From Roseovarius aestuariivivens (GTDB taxonomy: Bacteria > Pseudomonadota > Alphaproteobacteria > Rhodobacterales > Rhodobacteraceae), in contig NZ_SJEY01000002.1 in the NCBI RefSeq assembly GCF_004761875.1, positions 62,001-126,000 of the forward strand: a stretch of DNA of 64,000 nt, in the 5' to 3' direction. The notes below the pieces were generated by a model. That model was given only the letters and a program-made list of their open reading frames with translations, was not told the origin of the DNA and searched no databases. Both the position numbers and the translations under genes were made by a program. The stretch's first letter is position 1. Each line of letters opens with the position of its first letter. This document shows positions 20,848 through 29,232 of the stretch, one piece after another.

Positions 20848-20891
20848 ATCCTTGCCGCCTTAGACAGGCGGCAAGGTCATCGCCCGTTAGC

Positions 20892-22448
20892 TTAACTGCC
20901 CGGTTCTACGAAACGGATCGCCTGCAAGGCCGGCACCAGACCGCTTGGCGGCAGATTGCAGGAATTGAAGGTATGACTGGAAGCAACATCGATTTCGCCT
21001 GACGCCATGAAGCCAACACCGGAATGGTCAATCGACGACGAAGAACTCGCTGCCGACAAGTGGATATTTCCGTCGACCACGAACTGCACATTGGATCCAG
21101 CAAAATCGGCAGGCACATGCATATCACTGCGCGCAAGCACGACACTGCGCATATCGACGTCGCAACCCCATGCTGTGTCCCCGATAGTTGCACCCGATCC
21201 CGCAGTCACGGTCGCCGTGGCGGAGATCCGGTTCGACAACAGAACCACCGACTCGATGTCCGCGTATTGGCCAAAATCCAGCGAACAATTCGTCATGATC
21301 GCCAATTCCTGAAGCGGGCCACTTGTCAGAGCTCCGCTGCCCGTTGTTGTAGCGGTTGTCGTATTTGTGGTTGTCGGAAGCTCCTGACCCAGATTGAGTT
21401 GGGTCTTTCCCCCGTTACCGTTGGCGACACAGGTAACGTTGTAGGTGAGTCCTCTTGGAATATCTGGCAACGCCTCGAACTCGGCCTCGGTCATGGTTAT
21501 TACCGCTCCACGCGACAGGCTGGTATAGGTGATACCCGCATCATCGAAAATCTGCGCGGCACCGGCCTCGACTGATTTGCCAAAAAAGAAATCGTCCTTG
21601 ATGGCTGTATCCCCGGTGCCCATGAAAGCGGCATGAACGCTGTCGATATGGGTCTCGAAATCCGGCATGATAAAGTTGCGCTCGAACGACGCAGCGCTGG
21701 CACCGGGGTTGGAAGTATCATCGCATTTGCTGTTACAGCGCGCGAGATCCGGCATGCTGAGGCCTGCGGTCGCTGCGATTCTGTTCTGTTGCGACATCCA
21801 TAGTTGATCTTGGCTGTGCAGGCAGTAGCCCGGACCGATGCTGTTTGAAGACGACAGGCGCAACTGTCCCTGAGCGTATATTCCGTCCGTGCTTTTACAA
21901 GCGCGGGTCTCCGCGACAACGGCAACACCGTCGACGGATAGGTCGAGATACTTCAGATTGGTCTCTGTACCGAAAGTCAGCAGATCCGACAGGCCGAGAA
22001 TCAGCGTACGTATGGGGTTGCCAGAGCCGTCGTTGCGGCTCAGCGTGACGCGAACGGCGTTTGGCTTGCCGGACGTAGAGACGTTATTACTGTCAGGATC
22101 GTAATTCAGGAACTCCACGTCCCCGACGGCGTCGGTAAAGACGTTGCCCCACTCCTGCTGGGGCATGTTGGCCTCTACCGCGCTCAAGACAGCTGTACGG
22201 GCCTCCGATTCGCTTTGACCCATTGCGAGATGCACCACCCCGGCATGCGCGGCAGCATCCGCCGTTTGCTTCATCTTCTGAGAGTTGCGCCAGTAGTTCG
22301 ATCCATCGACAGCCAATCCGCCGATCAAAAGGATCATCGCCGCGGTGAAAATTCCCATTACAGTCCCGCCGCCGTCATCGCCGCGAATGAAGCCGGCGAA
22401 CCCGTCCTTGAACATGACCGGTCTCGAAGAATATTTTCTGCAAGTCAT
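20892..22448 (-). CDS. TadG-like Flp pilus-associated protein
   Basis: The 518-residue protein has an N-terminal TadE/TadG-like segment: basic start, then one hydrophobic helix (about 31-46, GIFTAAMILLIGGLAVDGSNYW) followed by QTADAAAHAG, characteristic of TadG-type putative pilus assembly proteins. The long exported region is rich in Ser, Thr and Gly and includes a Thr-rich low-complexity patch near TTTNTTTATTTGSG. The start ATG shares a base with the stop of the tadE-like gene (TAATG), indicating coupling; an alternative start is Met 12. No other tad genes are in the window. Confidence 0.8.
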   Translation of the reverse strand: MTCRKYSSRPVMFKDGFAGFIRGDDGGGTVMGIFTAAMILLIGGLAVDGSNYWRNSQKMKQTADAAAHAGVVHLAMGQSESEARTAVLSAVEANMPQQEWGNVFTDAVGDVEFLNYDPDSNNVSTSGKPNAVRVTLSRNDGSGNPIRTLILGLSDLLTFGTETNLKYLDLSVDGVAVVAETRACKSTDGIYAQGQLRLSSSNSIGPGYCLHSQDQLWMSQQNRIAATAGLSMPDLARCNSKCDDTSNPGASAASFERNFIMPDFETHIDSVHAAFMGTGDTAIKDDFFFGKSVEAGAAQIFDDAGITYTSLSRGAVITMTEAEFEALPDIPRGLTYNVTCVANGNGGKTQLNLGQELPTTTNTTTATTTGSGALTSGPLQELAIMTNCSLDFGQYADIESVVLLSNRISATATVTAGSGATIGDTAWGCDVDMRSVVLARSDMHVPADFAGSNVQFVVDGNIHLSAASSSSSIDHSGVGFMASGEIDVASSHTFNSCNLPPSGLVPALQAIRFVEPGS

Positions 22449-22858
22449 TAGCTCGGCTCCATGCTCTGGATCACCGTTGCGTCGATTTCTTCGTCGAGAA
22501 CGAAGCCGATGGCGTTGAAGACCGACAGGTCACGGGCGGGCGCGGACAGGTTCACCGTCACGGTGGAATTGGTGATGGTCACCTCGGCAGTCGGTGTGGC
22601 CCACCCGTTCGACGCGCGTGCCTTGGCGTAAGCTTCGGCAGCAGTGGCATCCATGGCGTGGCGTGACACAAGCCGCGCCGTATCGCGGGACACATTCCAA
22701 TAATTGGACTGAGTCATGAAGAGGATGCTGGCGTCGATCACGAGCATGAGAATGCCGAAGAAGATTGGCATCCACAGGACGAATTCAACAGAGGCGCTGC
22801 CCTCGGTATCCCGTCGAAAAATCCGACAAGAGCGGCTGGCCTTGGAAAGGAGTGACAT
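22448..22858 (-). CDS. TadE-like pilus assembly protein
   Basis: The ATG at 22858 follows AAAGGAG and gives 136 residues; upstream codons in frame are ignored because the ribosome site is here. A single TadE-like transmembrane segment follows the conserved EGSASVEFVLWMPIFF, the glutamate-containing TadE signature. The rest is predicted outside the inner membrane. Pseudopilin-like TadE and TadG proteins assist Flp/Tad pilus assembly; here they form an isolated two-gene unit, so their substrate may lie elsewhere in the genome. Confidence 0.83.
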   Translation of the reverse strand: MSLLSKASRSCRIFRRDTEGSASVEFVLWMPIFFGILMLVIDASILFMTQSNYWNVSRDTARLVSRHAMDATAAEAYAKARASNGWATPTAEVTITNSTVTVNLSAPARDLSVFNAIGFVLDEEIDATVIQSMEPS

Positions 22859-23088
22859 GACGTATGATATCCTTTTCGAACGTTTCTGGTCTGGTGGCAT
22901 CGACGCTAGAAGCGTTTGCCTGGTGGCTTTAACGTTGTTCACTGATATCGGCGCAGGGCACGATGTGCCTTGTAACAACCATAATTACGCCCGAGAATTT
23001 GGGCGAAAGTATGCCCAAATTTCGTCGGGCTTCGGACCTACCGTTATAATTTAAAGGTATTTTTTATGGCGGTGGGGTGGCGGTGCAA
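22859..23088. other. Intergenic region with long imperfect palindrome
   Basis: This 230-base gap holds the promoter region of the tadE-tadG pair and the 3' end of the threonylcarbamoyl-AMP synthase gene. Its main structure is an imperfect inverted repeat, left arm 22989-23004 and right arm 23013-23030, with core GAATTTGGGC/GCCCAAATTTC flanked by GCCCGA/TCGGGC. It could end transcripts from the upstream minus-strand gene or act as a protein site. There is no strong T-run, and I see no coding sequence. Confidence 0.5.
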
Positions 23089-24036
23089 TCAGAAGCGCGG
23101 CGCAGCCGCCCGGCACAAGCGATCGTTGATCGCAAGCCCGAGTCCGGTTTCAGGGATCGGTGCCACGGCAATGCCACCGGTCGCCATGTCGTCAAGCCTG
23201 TGAAGATGTGCAAACAGATTGGCAGCCGCCTCGGTCAAGTCACCTGCCTGCGACAGATTCAGCGTACAGGTCATCGGCCCGAACCCAAGATAGAGTTCGT
23301 CGGCTCGGGGTTCTGTAACATTGAGCCGGACATGCGCACCCGGAGCGTAGTGCGACGCCATCTGCCCTGGCGCGGACAAGGGTTCATTGGACTCGCGGTG
23401 CGCCAAAGGGGCACCGAGCGCCGCCTCGATCACTCCCGTCGGAAGCCCGCCGGGACGCAGCAAGATCGGTTGCGACCAAAGCCCGAGAATTGTCGACTCG
23501 ACCCCCACATCGCAAGTGCCGCCATCAAGGATCGCCTCGATCCGGCCCGAAAGGCCGGTCGCGACATGCGCCGCGGCGGTCGGGCTGATCCGACCGGACG
23601 GATTCGCCGACGGCGCCGCAAGCGGCCCTCCGAATTCCGAGAGCAAGTCACGCGCAACGAGGTGTGCGGGCATCCGCACAGCCAGCGTTGGCAGTTCTGC
23701 GGTGACGAGGGGCGAAAGACCGGTGTTTGACTTGAGCGGCAGGACCAGCGTCAGCGGGCCGGGCCAGAAGGCCTGAGCAAGGCGATCGGCGGTATCGGAC
23801 CACTCGACCAGCAGACGGGCCGCCGCAACATCGGCTACATGCACAATGAGGGGATTGAATCGCGGGCGTCCCTTGGCTTCGAAGATCCGCGCGACCGCCA
23901 GGTTGTTGCGGGCATCTGCCCCGAGGCCATAGACCGTTTCCGTTGGGAATGCGACAAGTCCACCCTCGGCCAGAATGGCGGCAGCGGCCTTGATGCCTGC
24001 GGGATCCGCGGCGAGGTGAGTGGTTTCGGCGCACAT
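23089..24036 (-). CDS. L-threonylcarbamoyladenylate synthase (Sua5/YwlC type)
   Basis: The 315-residue protein makes threonylcarbamoyl-AMP from threonine, bicarbonate and ATP for the t6A37 tRNA modification. The YrdC-like domain (about 1-205) shows FPTETVYGLGADA and KGRPRFNPLIVH, the nucleotide and substrate loops, and SANPSGRISPTAA. The extra C-terminal domain (about 215-315) marks the longer Sua5 type rather than short TsaC. It is divergent from the acyl-CoA dehydrogenase gene. Confidence 0.94.
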   Translation of the reverse strand: MCAETTHLAADPAGIKAAAAILAEGGLVAFPTETVYGLGADARNNLAVARIFEAKGRPRFNPLIVHVADVAAARLLVEWSDTADRLAQAFWPGPLTLVLPLKSNTGLSPLVTAELPTLAVRMPAHLVARDLLSEFGGPLAAPSANPSGRISPTAAAHVATGLSGRIEAILDGGTCDVGVESTILGLWSQPILLRPGGLPTGVIEAALGAPLAHRESNEPLSAPGQMASHYAPGAHVRLNVTEPRADELYLGFGPMTCTLNLSQAGDLTEAAANLFAHLHRLDDMATGGIAVAPIPETGLGLAINDRLCRAAAPRF

Positions 24037-24159
24037 GAATGTCTGACGCGGCGTTTCAGTTGCGGGTTACGGACGATAGGATAAATTCTGCAAAACTGCT
24101 TACAGGTGCGCCGGTTCAAAGCCAAGCCGCGCCTTCCGATGAAAGATCAGGAGACAGAC

Positions 24160-25878
24160 ATGCCCTATCGTGCCCCCGTGGAGGATTTCCAGTTCCTGTT
24201 CGACCACGTGGTTGGTCTCGATCAGGTGACGTCCACCGACCGCTTTTCCGAAGCAACAGCGGATGTCACGGCTGCTATCCTCAATGAGGCGGGCAAGATG
24301 TGTGAAGAGGTGCTCGCCCCCTTGCAGCGCGCTGGCGATCTGCATCCCGCACGGCTGGAAAACGGGGTGGTGCGTACGTCGCCGGGATTCCCAGAAGGGT
24401 TCAGAGCAGTCGCTGAAGGGGGCTGGGTCGCCATTGCCGCCGATCCGGAATACGGCGGCATGGGCCTGCCCATGGCGGTGACCACCGCGGTAAACGAAAT
24501 GATGAGCGCCGCCTGCCTGAGCCTGCAGCTTGCACCGCTGATGACGCAAGGGCAGATCGAGGCGCTGGAACATCACGCCAGCGACACGCTCAAGGCAACA
24601 TATCTGCCGAAATTGGTCAGCGGTGAATGGACCGGCACGATGAACCTGACAGAGTCGCAGGCCGGCAGCGACGTGGGCGCCCTTCGCACCAAGGCTGAAC
24701 CCAATGACGATGGCACCTACGCGATCACTGGTCAGAAAATCTATATCAGTTGGGGTGACCACGACTGCGCCGAAAACATCTGCCACCTCGTTCTCGCGCG
24801 GCTGCCGGACGGGGTGCCCGGCACCAAGGGCATCAGCCTCTTTCTGGTCCCGAAGTTCATTCCAGACGATGACGGCAACCCTGGCCGCGCCAATGATCTG
24901 CGCGTCGTCAGCCTCGAACACAAGATGGGCTTGCACGGCAGCCCGACGGCAGTGATGGAATACAGCGGCGCGACCGGCTGGCTTGTGGGCGAGCCGCATG
25001 ACGGCATGCGCGCGATGTTCACGATGATGAACAATGCCCGGCTTGGTGTCGGCGTGCAGGGCATCGGCGTCGCCGAAGGGGCTTATCAGCATGCGCTGGC
25101 CTATGCACAGGACCGCAAGCAGGGTCGTAGCCTGATCGAAGGCGGCACCGGCACAATCCTGGACCATGCCAACGTGCGCCGAATGTTGGCGGGCATGAAG
25201 GCGGACACCTTCGCCGCACGGGCCATAGCGCTCGCCAATGCCGTAGCCATTGACATGGAGACCGCCACCGGCGCGCCGGAATGGTCGGCACGCGCCGCGT
25301 TTCTGACACCGATTTCCAAGGCGTTCGGCACTTACACAGGCATCAGCGTAGCGAATACCGGCGTACAGTTGCACGGTGGCATGGGCTATATCGAAGAAAC
25401 TGGTGCTGCCCAGTATCTGCGGGACGTGCGCGTGACGGCCATCTACGAAGGCACGAATGGCATCCAAGCGATGGACCTTGTAGGCCGCAAGCTTTCCGAT
25501 GGGGGCGAAGCTGCCTATGCGCTTATTGACGAGATCGAAACCCACGCCGAGCGGGCGCGTGAAACGCTGCCTGACCTGGCCGAGCCAGTGTGGCAGGCCA
25601 CAGAAACCCTGCGCGAAGCGGTGGAGTGGATGGTTGCGCGACAGGATGTGAATGACCGATTTGCGGGGGCGGTCCCGTTCCTGCGCGGCTTTGCACGGGT
25701 GCTCGGCGGGCATTTCCACCTTTCGGCCGCCCTTGCCGAGACGGGCGAAGGAGCGCGCACGCGCCTCGCCCGGTTTTACATCACGCGGATTATGCCCGAA
25801 CATGCTGCGCACCTTTCCCACGCAACTGCAGGGGCTAGCGATCTTTACGCTCTTCAAGCAGAGGACTTCGCGGCCTGA
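24160..25878 (+). CDS. Acyl-CoA dehydrogenase family protein
   Basis: The ATG at 24160 (MPYRAPVEDFQF) has a CAGGAGA site and gives 572 residues; upstream in-frame ATGs at 24139 and 24106 lack better signals. It has the long acyl-CoA dehydrogenase architecture: alpha N-terminal domain, beta domain with MNLTESQAGSDVGALRT, FAD-binding C-terminal helices with QLHGGMGYIEE and YEGTNGIQA, and an extra C-terminal domain of about 120 residues. This subfamily includes DmdC-like 3-methylthiopropionyl-CoA dehydrogenases of roseobacters, but the substrate cannot be assigned here. The stop overlaps the next start. Confidence 0.88.
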   Translation: MPYRAPVEDFQFLFDHVVGLDQVTSTDRFSEATADVTAAILNEAGKMCEEVLAPLQRAGDLHPARLENGVVRTSPGFPEGFRAVAEGGWVAIAADPEYGGMGLPMAVTTAVNEMMSAACLSLQLAPLMTQGQIEALEHHASDTLKATYLPKLVSGEWTGTMNLTESQAGSDVGALRTKAEPNDDGTYAITGQKIYISWGDHDCAENICHLVLARLPDGVPGTKGISLFLVPKFIPDDDGNPGRANDLRVVSLEHKMGLHGSPTAVMEYSGATGWLVGEPHDGMRAMFTMMNNARLGVGVQGIGVAEGAYQHALAYAQDRKQGRSLIEGGTGTILDHANVRRMLAGMKADTFAARAIALANAVAIDMETATGAPEWSARAAFLTPISKAFGTYTGISVANTGVQLHGGMGYIEETGAAQYLRDVRVTAIYEGTNGIQAMDLVGRKLSDGGEAAYALIDEIETHAERARETLPDLAEPVWQATETLREAVEWMVARQDVNDRFAGAVPFLRGFARVLGGHFHLSAALAETGEGARTRLARFYITRIMPEHAAHLSHATAGASDLYALQAEDFAA

Positions 25879-26333
25879 TGGCCGAAAAGACCAACAAGAA
25901 AAACAAGTCCAAAGCGGCTGATCCGGACCCGTTGCCGCGTATTCACGAGGTTCACACCGATCCGGAGAAGACTCGCACCGATGTGCCCGAAGAGGTCGCC
26001 AAGAGCCCGGTAAACCTAAAAAGCCCAGCTCAATGGGCCTATGAGCGTCTCATCCTTTACATCCAGAATTTCGAAAAAACGCTGGATAACGAGCACGAGG
26101 TCGCCATGGGCTTTACTGGAGGAGAGGCGGGTATTCTGCGGATCGAGGGCATGGGCTATTTCGACCCCGATATCGTGACCTTCTACGGTACGGATCCCGA
26201 AGGTGTGAAATGTCAGTTCATTCAACATGTCAGCCAGCTCAACGTGATCTTGCGCGCTCTGCCGAAATCCGCTGCTGACGATGCTCCGAACCGGATCGGC
26301 TTTCGGCTTGTCGAAGACCTCGAAAAAGGCTGA
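25878..26333 (+). CDS. Conserved hypothetical protein (DUF6173-like)
   Basis: The 151-residue soluble protein begins at an ATG overlapping the TGA of the acyl-CoA dehydrogenase gene, so it is probably cotranslated with it. The first 45 residues are charged and probably disordered (Lys-rich, then PDPLPRIHEVHTDPEKT). The rest is an alpha/beta domain with SPAQWAYERLILYIQNFE and VTFYGTDPEGVKCQFIQHVSQLN. It resembles a small family common in Rhodobacteraceae, recalled as DUF6173. No function is known to me; the coupling hints at fatty-acyl metabolism. Confidence 0.7.
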   Translation: MAEKTNKKNKSKAADPDPLPRIHEVHTDPEKTRTDVPEEVAKSPVNLKSPAQWAYERLILYIQNFEKTLDNEHEVAMGFTGGEAGILRIEGMGYFDPDIVTFYGTDPEGVKCQFIQHVSQLNVILRALPKSAADDAPNRIGFRLVEDLEKG

Positions 26334-26424
26334 TCCCTGCGACCAACAGGGACGTGACACTCTTGCGATAATCCGCTATCCAATCGCCGAGTTCGAAATA
26401 CCGCCAAGCATGAGGAACGGGATC

Positions 26425-26559
26425 ATGGCAGAGCACAAGCACGGCGAAATGGATATCGAAGTGCAGGAGAAGACCTTTGAGGGTTTCGTCAAATGGGTGG
26501 CTTATTCTGCTGTCGTAATCATTCTGCTGCTGATTTTCATCGCGATGGTGAACGGCTGA
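26425..26559 (+). CDS. aa3-type cytochrome c oxidase subunit IV
   Basis: This 44-residue protein starts at ATG 26425 with a GAGGAA site eight bases upstream. A short charged N-terminus (MAEHKHGEMDIEVQEKTFEGFVKW) is followed by one transmembrane helix (about 26-42). This is the pattern of the small bacterial subunit IV of aa3 oxidase, an inner-membrane accessory chain found in Paracoccus and Rhodobacter. The catalytic oxidase subunits are not in the window. Confidence 0.85.
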   Translation: MAEHKHGEMDIEVQEKTFEGFVKWVAYSAVVIILLLIFIAMVNG

Positions 26560-26604
26560 TCCGGTCCTCCACGCTGAAATGACGTTATGAGCAGGGACGT
26601 GAGT

Positions 26605-27225
26605 ATGACACTGCGGGTGGGTGTGTTTGCCGGGCTGGCACTGGCGCTTCTGTCCGGATGTGCGGCGGAAACCGTCTGGGCACCCGACGATGCGGTGGCG
26701 AAAGCGGCTTACCGTCATGACGGCCCGCCGCGCCTGACGCTTTACACGATGATCAATCGCGCGTCGGGCAAAGGCGGTCACAGCTCTCTCATGATCAATG
26801 GCTCGCAACGTGTCATCTTCGATCCTGCCGGCAGCTTTCAGCACGAAACCATTCCCGAGCGGAACGACGTCGTCTTCGGCATCACGCCGATGGTCGAGGA
26901 TGTGTACACGCGATACCACGCGCGAAAGACATGGTTCGTGCGCATTCAGGAATTAGATGTCGACCCAGCAACCGCAGAGCGTGTGATGCGACTTGCCAAG
27001 ACAAAGGGACCTGTCCCTCAGGCGTTCTGCGCGCGCTCCACCTCGGAAATCCTGTCAGCGGTCTATCCGAACGCGATTTCGCAAACCTTCTATCCGGTCC
27101 AGTTGTCCAAGCAGTTCGCCCAACTTCCAGGCGTGAAAGAACAAAACCTCTTTGAAGACGACAGCGACGATAATTCGAAGGTTCTTGCTGAATGGGATCC
27201 GGCCGCGCGCACCGCAGCGCGGTAA
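26605..27225 (+). CDS. Putative lipoprotein of unknown function
   Basis: An ATG at 26605 with AGGGA upstream gives 206 residues; an in-frame ATG at 26587 adds six. The signal peptide ends in the lipobox LLSGC, so the mature protein should be lipidated at Cys 18. The body contains GKGGHSSLMINGSQRVIFDPAGSF and later PQAFCARSTSEIL, a His and a Cys in separated blocks that could belong to a papain-like or NlpC-like fold, but I cannot confirm a catalytic set. It ends seven bases from the convergent azlD. Confidence 0.68.
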   Translation: MTLRVGVFAGLALALLSGCAAETVWAPDDAVAKAAYRHDGPPRLTLYTMINRASGKGGHSSLMINGSQRVIFDPAGSFQHETIPERNDVVFGITPMVEDVYTRYHARKTWFVRIQELDVDPATAERVMRLAKTKGPVPQAFCARSTSEILSAVYPNAISQTFYPVQLSKQFAQLPGVKEQNLFEDDSDDNSKVLAEWDPAARTAAR

Positions 27226-27232
27226 TTCCCGC

Positions 27233-27559
27233 CTATCCTAACAGATAGAGCATAAGGTAAAGCGCGCCGGCCCCGCTGACGATGGCGCCGATCGCGTTTT
27301 TCCAGATCAAACCGACGCTGATCGTGACTGCCGCCGCGATCAATCGCGCCGGATCGGGGTCTCCATTTGTAGCCGCGGGAAAAGCGACCATGGGCGCGAC
27401 CAATCCGGGCAGCACAGCGACCGCCGTATATCGAAGATGCCGCAGAATCCAAGGCGGCAAGTCACGGTCGCCGATGAGACCGATGAACACGAACCGCAAG
27501 GCGAAGCTACCTGCGCCCAGGGCCACGATCACGAACCAGAGCCAGCCTGTGTCGATCAT
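27233..27559 (-). CDS. azlD: AzlD-type small subunit of branched-chain amino acid exporter
   Basis: The ATG at 27559 overlaps the azlC stop (ATGA) and gives 108 residues, the usual AzlD size. It has four hydrophobic segments, with the family stretch ALRFVFIGLIGDRDLPPWILRHLRYTAVAVLPGLVAP. AzlD pairs with AzlC in the inner membrane to export branched-chain or related amino acids. Confidence 0.86.
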   Translation of the reverse strand: MIDTGWLWFVIVALGAGSFALRFVFIGLIGDRDLPPWILRHLRYTAVAVLPGLVAPMVAFPAATNGDPDPARLIAAAVTISVGLIWKNAIGAIVSGAGALYLMLYLLG

Positions 27560-28275
27560 CCCGGCCACACCCCCCGCTGGACAAGACGCCGCTCCATCTC
27601 GGCGCCGGTGATCATGCCGCACATCCCTGCCACCAAAAGCCCGAGATTGTATGGAAGCCATGCGAACGCAAGTGCGACGACGATGGACACCAGCGCGGCG
27701 GCGACATGCGCGCGGGTACGCAACATCGGTGCGATAATTGCCAGAAACGTGATCGGAACAGCAAAATCGAGGGCAAGCCAGTCCGGGATCGAGCCGCCCA
27801 ATTGCGCGCCGACCACGGTGAAGACAAACCAGAAAGGACAGATCGGCGCCACGGTGCCCCAGAAATAGACGAGTCTCTGGCGCAAGCTCCAGTGCGGGTT
27901 CAGCTCGTAGGCGAGCACGGAGCAGGCGTAGCTTTGATCGACGATGAAATAAGCGGCGAGGGCCCGGTGTAAAAGTGGTGCCTTTCCGAGGTAGGGTGTA
28001 AGAGAAGCTGAATACATTGCCATCCGCAAATTCACCGCGAGCGCCGAGGCCAGCACGATAAGCGTCGGCGCCTGGTCGACCATCAATTGCAGAGCGGTCA
28101 ATTGCGCCGCGCCCGCGATCACCGCCACGGAAAAGGCGAGCGCCTCGATCACGTCAAGCCCGGCCTGTGCGGCAACCACACCGAAAAGCAGTGCGAAAGG
28201 CCCCACTACGAGGAAGAAGGGCGCGGCGTCCTTCACTCCCTTAAGGAAGATGGATTTCGTGGTTTCCGTCGTCAC
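27556..28275 (-). CDS. azlC: AzlC-family amino acid exporter, large subunit
   Basis: The 239-residue polytopic protein matches the AzlC family in length and pattern: KGVKDAAPFFLVVGPFALLFGVVA near the start and AAQLTALQLMVDQAP in the next helices, with six to eight hydrophobic segments. With AzlD it forms a LIV-E type exporter for branched-chain amino acids. It is divergent from fdhD across a 69-base gap. Confidence 0.88.
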   Translation of the reverse strand: MTTETTKSIFLKGVKDAAPFFLVVGPFALLFGVVAAQAGLDVIEALAFSVAVIAGAAQLTALQLMVDQAPTLIVLASALAVNLRMAMYSASLTPYLGKAPLLHRALAAYFIVDQSYACSVLAYELNPHWSLRQRLVYFWGTVAPICPFWFVFTVVGAQLGGSIPDWLALDFAVPITFLAIIAPMLRTRAHVAAALVSIVVALAFAWLPYNLGLLVAGMCGMITGAEMERRLVQRGVWPG

Positions 28276-28344
28276 GCCAAGGCCCTAGATTACCGGCCTG
28301 AGAGACCGCGGGATCCCAGCCCGCCTAAGGGTTTGGACGGAGAA

Positions 28345-29232
28345 ATGCAATTGCCGATGGAAAAGCAGACAGACGACTATCTTGTTGCGCCGCAGCCGGG
28401 CGCGGGCAAGCTGACGCGGGCGGTCGATGGCGTTGATCACGAAGGCAATCGCGTAAAGCTTTCGGTGGTCGAGGAACGTCCACTCACGATATTTCTCAAC
28501 GGACAGGAAATCGTCACTGCGATGACGATCGGCGATTATCCAGAATATCTCGCGCTCGGCTTCTTGCGCAATCAGGGTATGTTGCGTGACGGCGAAACCG
28601 TCCGGGGCGTCGAATTCGACGAGGATCTGGACACCGTCGTGGTCCGTACCGACGGGAAAACCACCTACGAGGAAAAGCTGAAGAAAAAGACCCGCACGTC
28701 AGGCTGCGCGGTAGGCACGGTTTTCGGCGACATGATGGAAGGGCTCGAAGACGTACGTTTGCCGAACCTCCGCGTGCGGACATCGGATCTTTATACGCTT
28801 GCCGCCAGGATCAACCGCACGCCCTCGCTGTATCTCGAAGCGGGGGCGATCCACGGCACGGTCCTGTGCCAAGGTGACCGTCCGCTTGTGTATATGGAGG
28901 ATGTCGGTCGCCACAATGCCGTGGACAAGATTGCGGGCTGGATGCTGTCCGAAGGCGTTGGCCCCGAGGACAAGGTACTTTACACCACGGGCCGGCTGAC
29001 CTCGGAAATGGTGATCAAAACCGCGTTGATGGGTATCCCCGCGCTTGCCTCGCGTTCGGGCTTCACCGCCTGGGGTGTGGAGATCGCGCAGCAGGTCGGG
29101 CTGACCTTGATCGGTCGTATGCGGGGCCGGCGCTTTGTTTGTCTTGCTGGCGCTGACCGGCTGGACTGGGATGCCGATCCGGATTCGGTGGATGAGGAGG
29201 ACCGCAAGCATCGCAGGAAAAGCGCGGGATGA
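28345..29232 (+). CDS. fdhD: Formate dehydrogenase accessory sulfurtransferase FdhD
   Basis: The ATG at 28345 follows GGACGGAGAA and gives 295 residues; upstream in-frame codons overlap azlC and its promoter. FdhD passes sulfur from the cysteine desulfurase to the molybdenum cofactor so that formate dehydrogenase is active. DYPEYLALGFL, MEDVGRHNAVDKIAGW and TTGRLTSEMVIKTA are family blocks. The active-site segment reads TSGCAVGT with Cys 121, but the second cysteine of the classical CxxC loop is Gly 124. First gene of a five-gene molybdenum-cofactor operon with 4-base overlaps. Confidence 0.93.
   Translation: MQLPMEKQTDDYLVAPQPGAGKLTRAVDGVDHEGNRVKLSVVEERPLTIFLNGQEIVTAMTIGDYPEYLALGFLRNQGMLRDGETVRGVEFDEDLDTVVVRTDGKTTYEEKLKKKTRTSGCAVGTVFGDMMEGLEDVRLPNLRVRTSDLYTLAARINRTPSLYLEAGAIHGTVLCQGDRPLVYMEDVGRHNAVDKIAGWMLSEGVGPEDKVLYTTGRLTSEMVIKTALMGIPALASRSGFTAWGVEIAQQVGLTLIGRMRGRRFVCLAGADRLDWDADPDSVDEEDRKHRRKSAG

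Noticed and set aside
24100..25857. 585-codon minus-strand frame opposite the acyl-CoA dehydrogenase
   Set aside because: Antisense shadow with no recognisable domain; the plus strand carries all acyl-CoA dehydrogenase blocks.
27233..27661. Longer azlD start at 27661
   Set aside because: The extra 34 codons lie within azlC and encode no membrane segment; the ATGA overlap at 27559 is the natural start.
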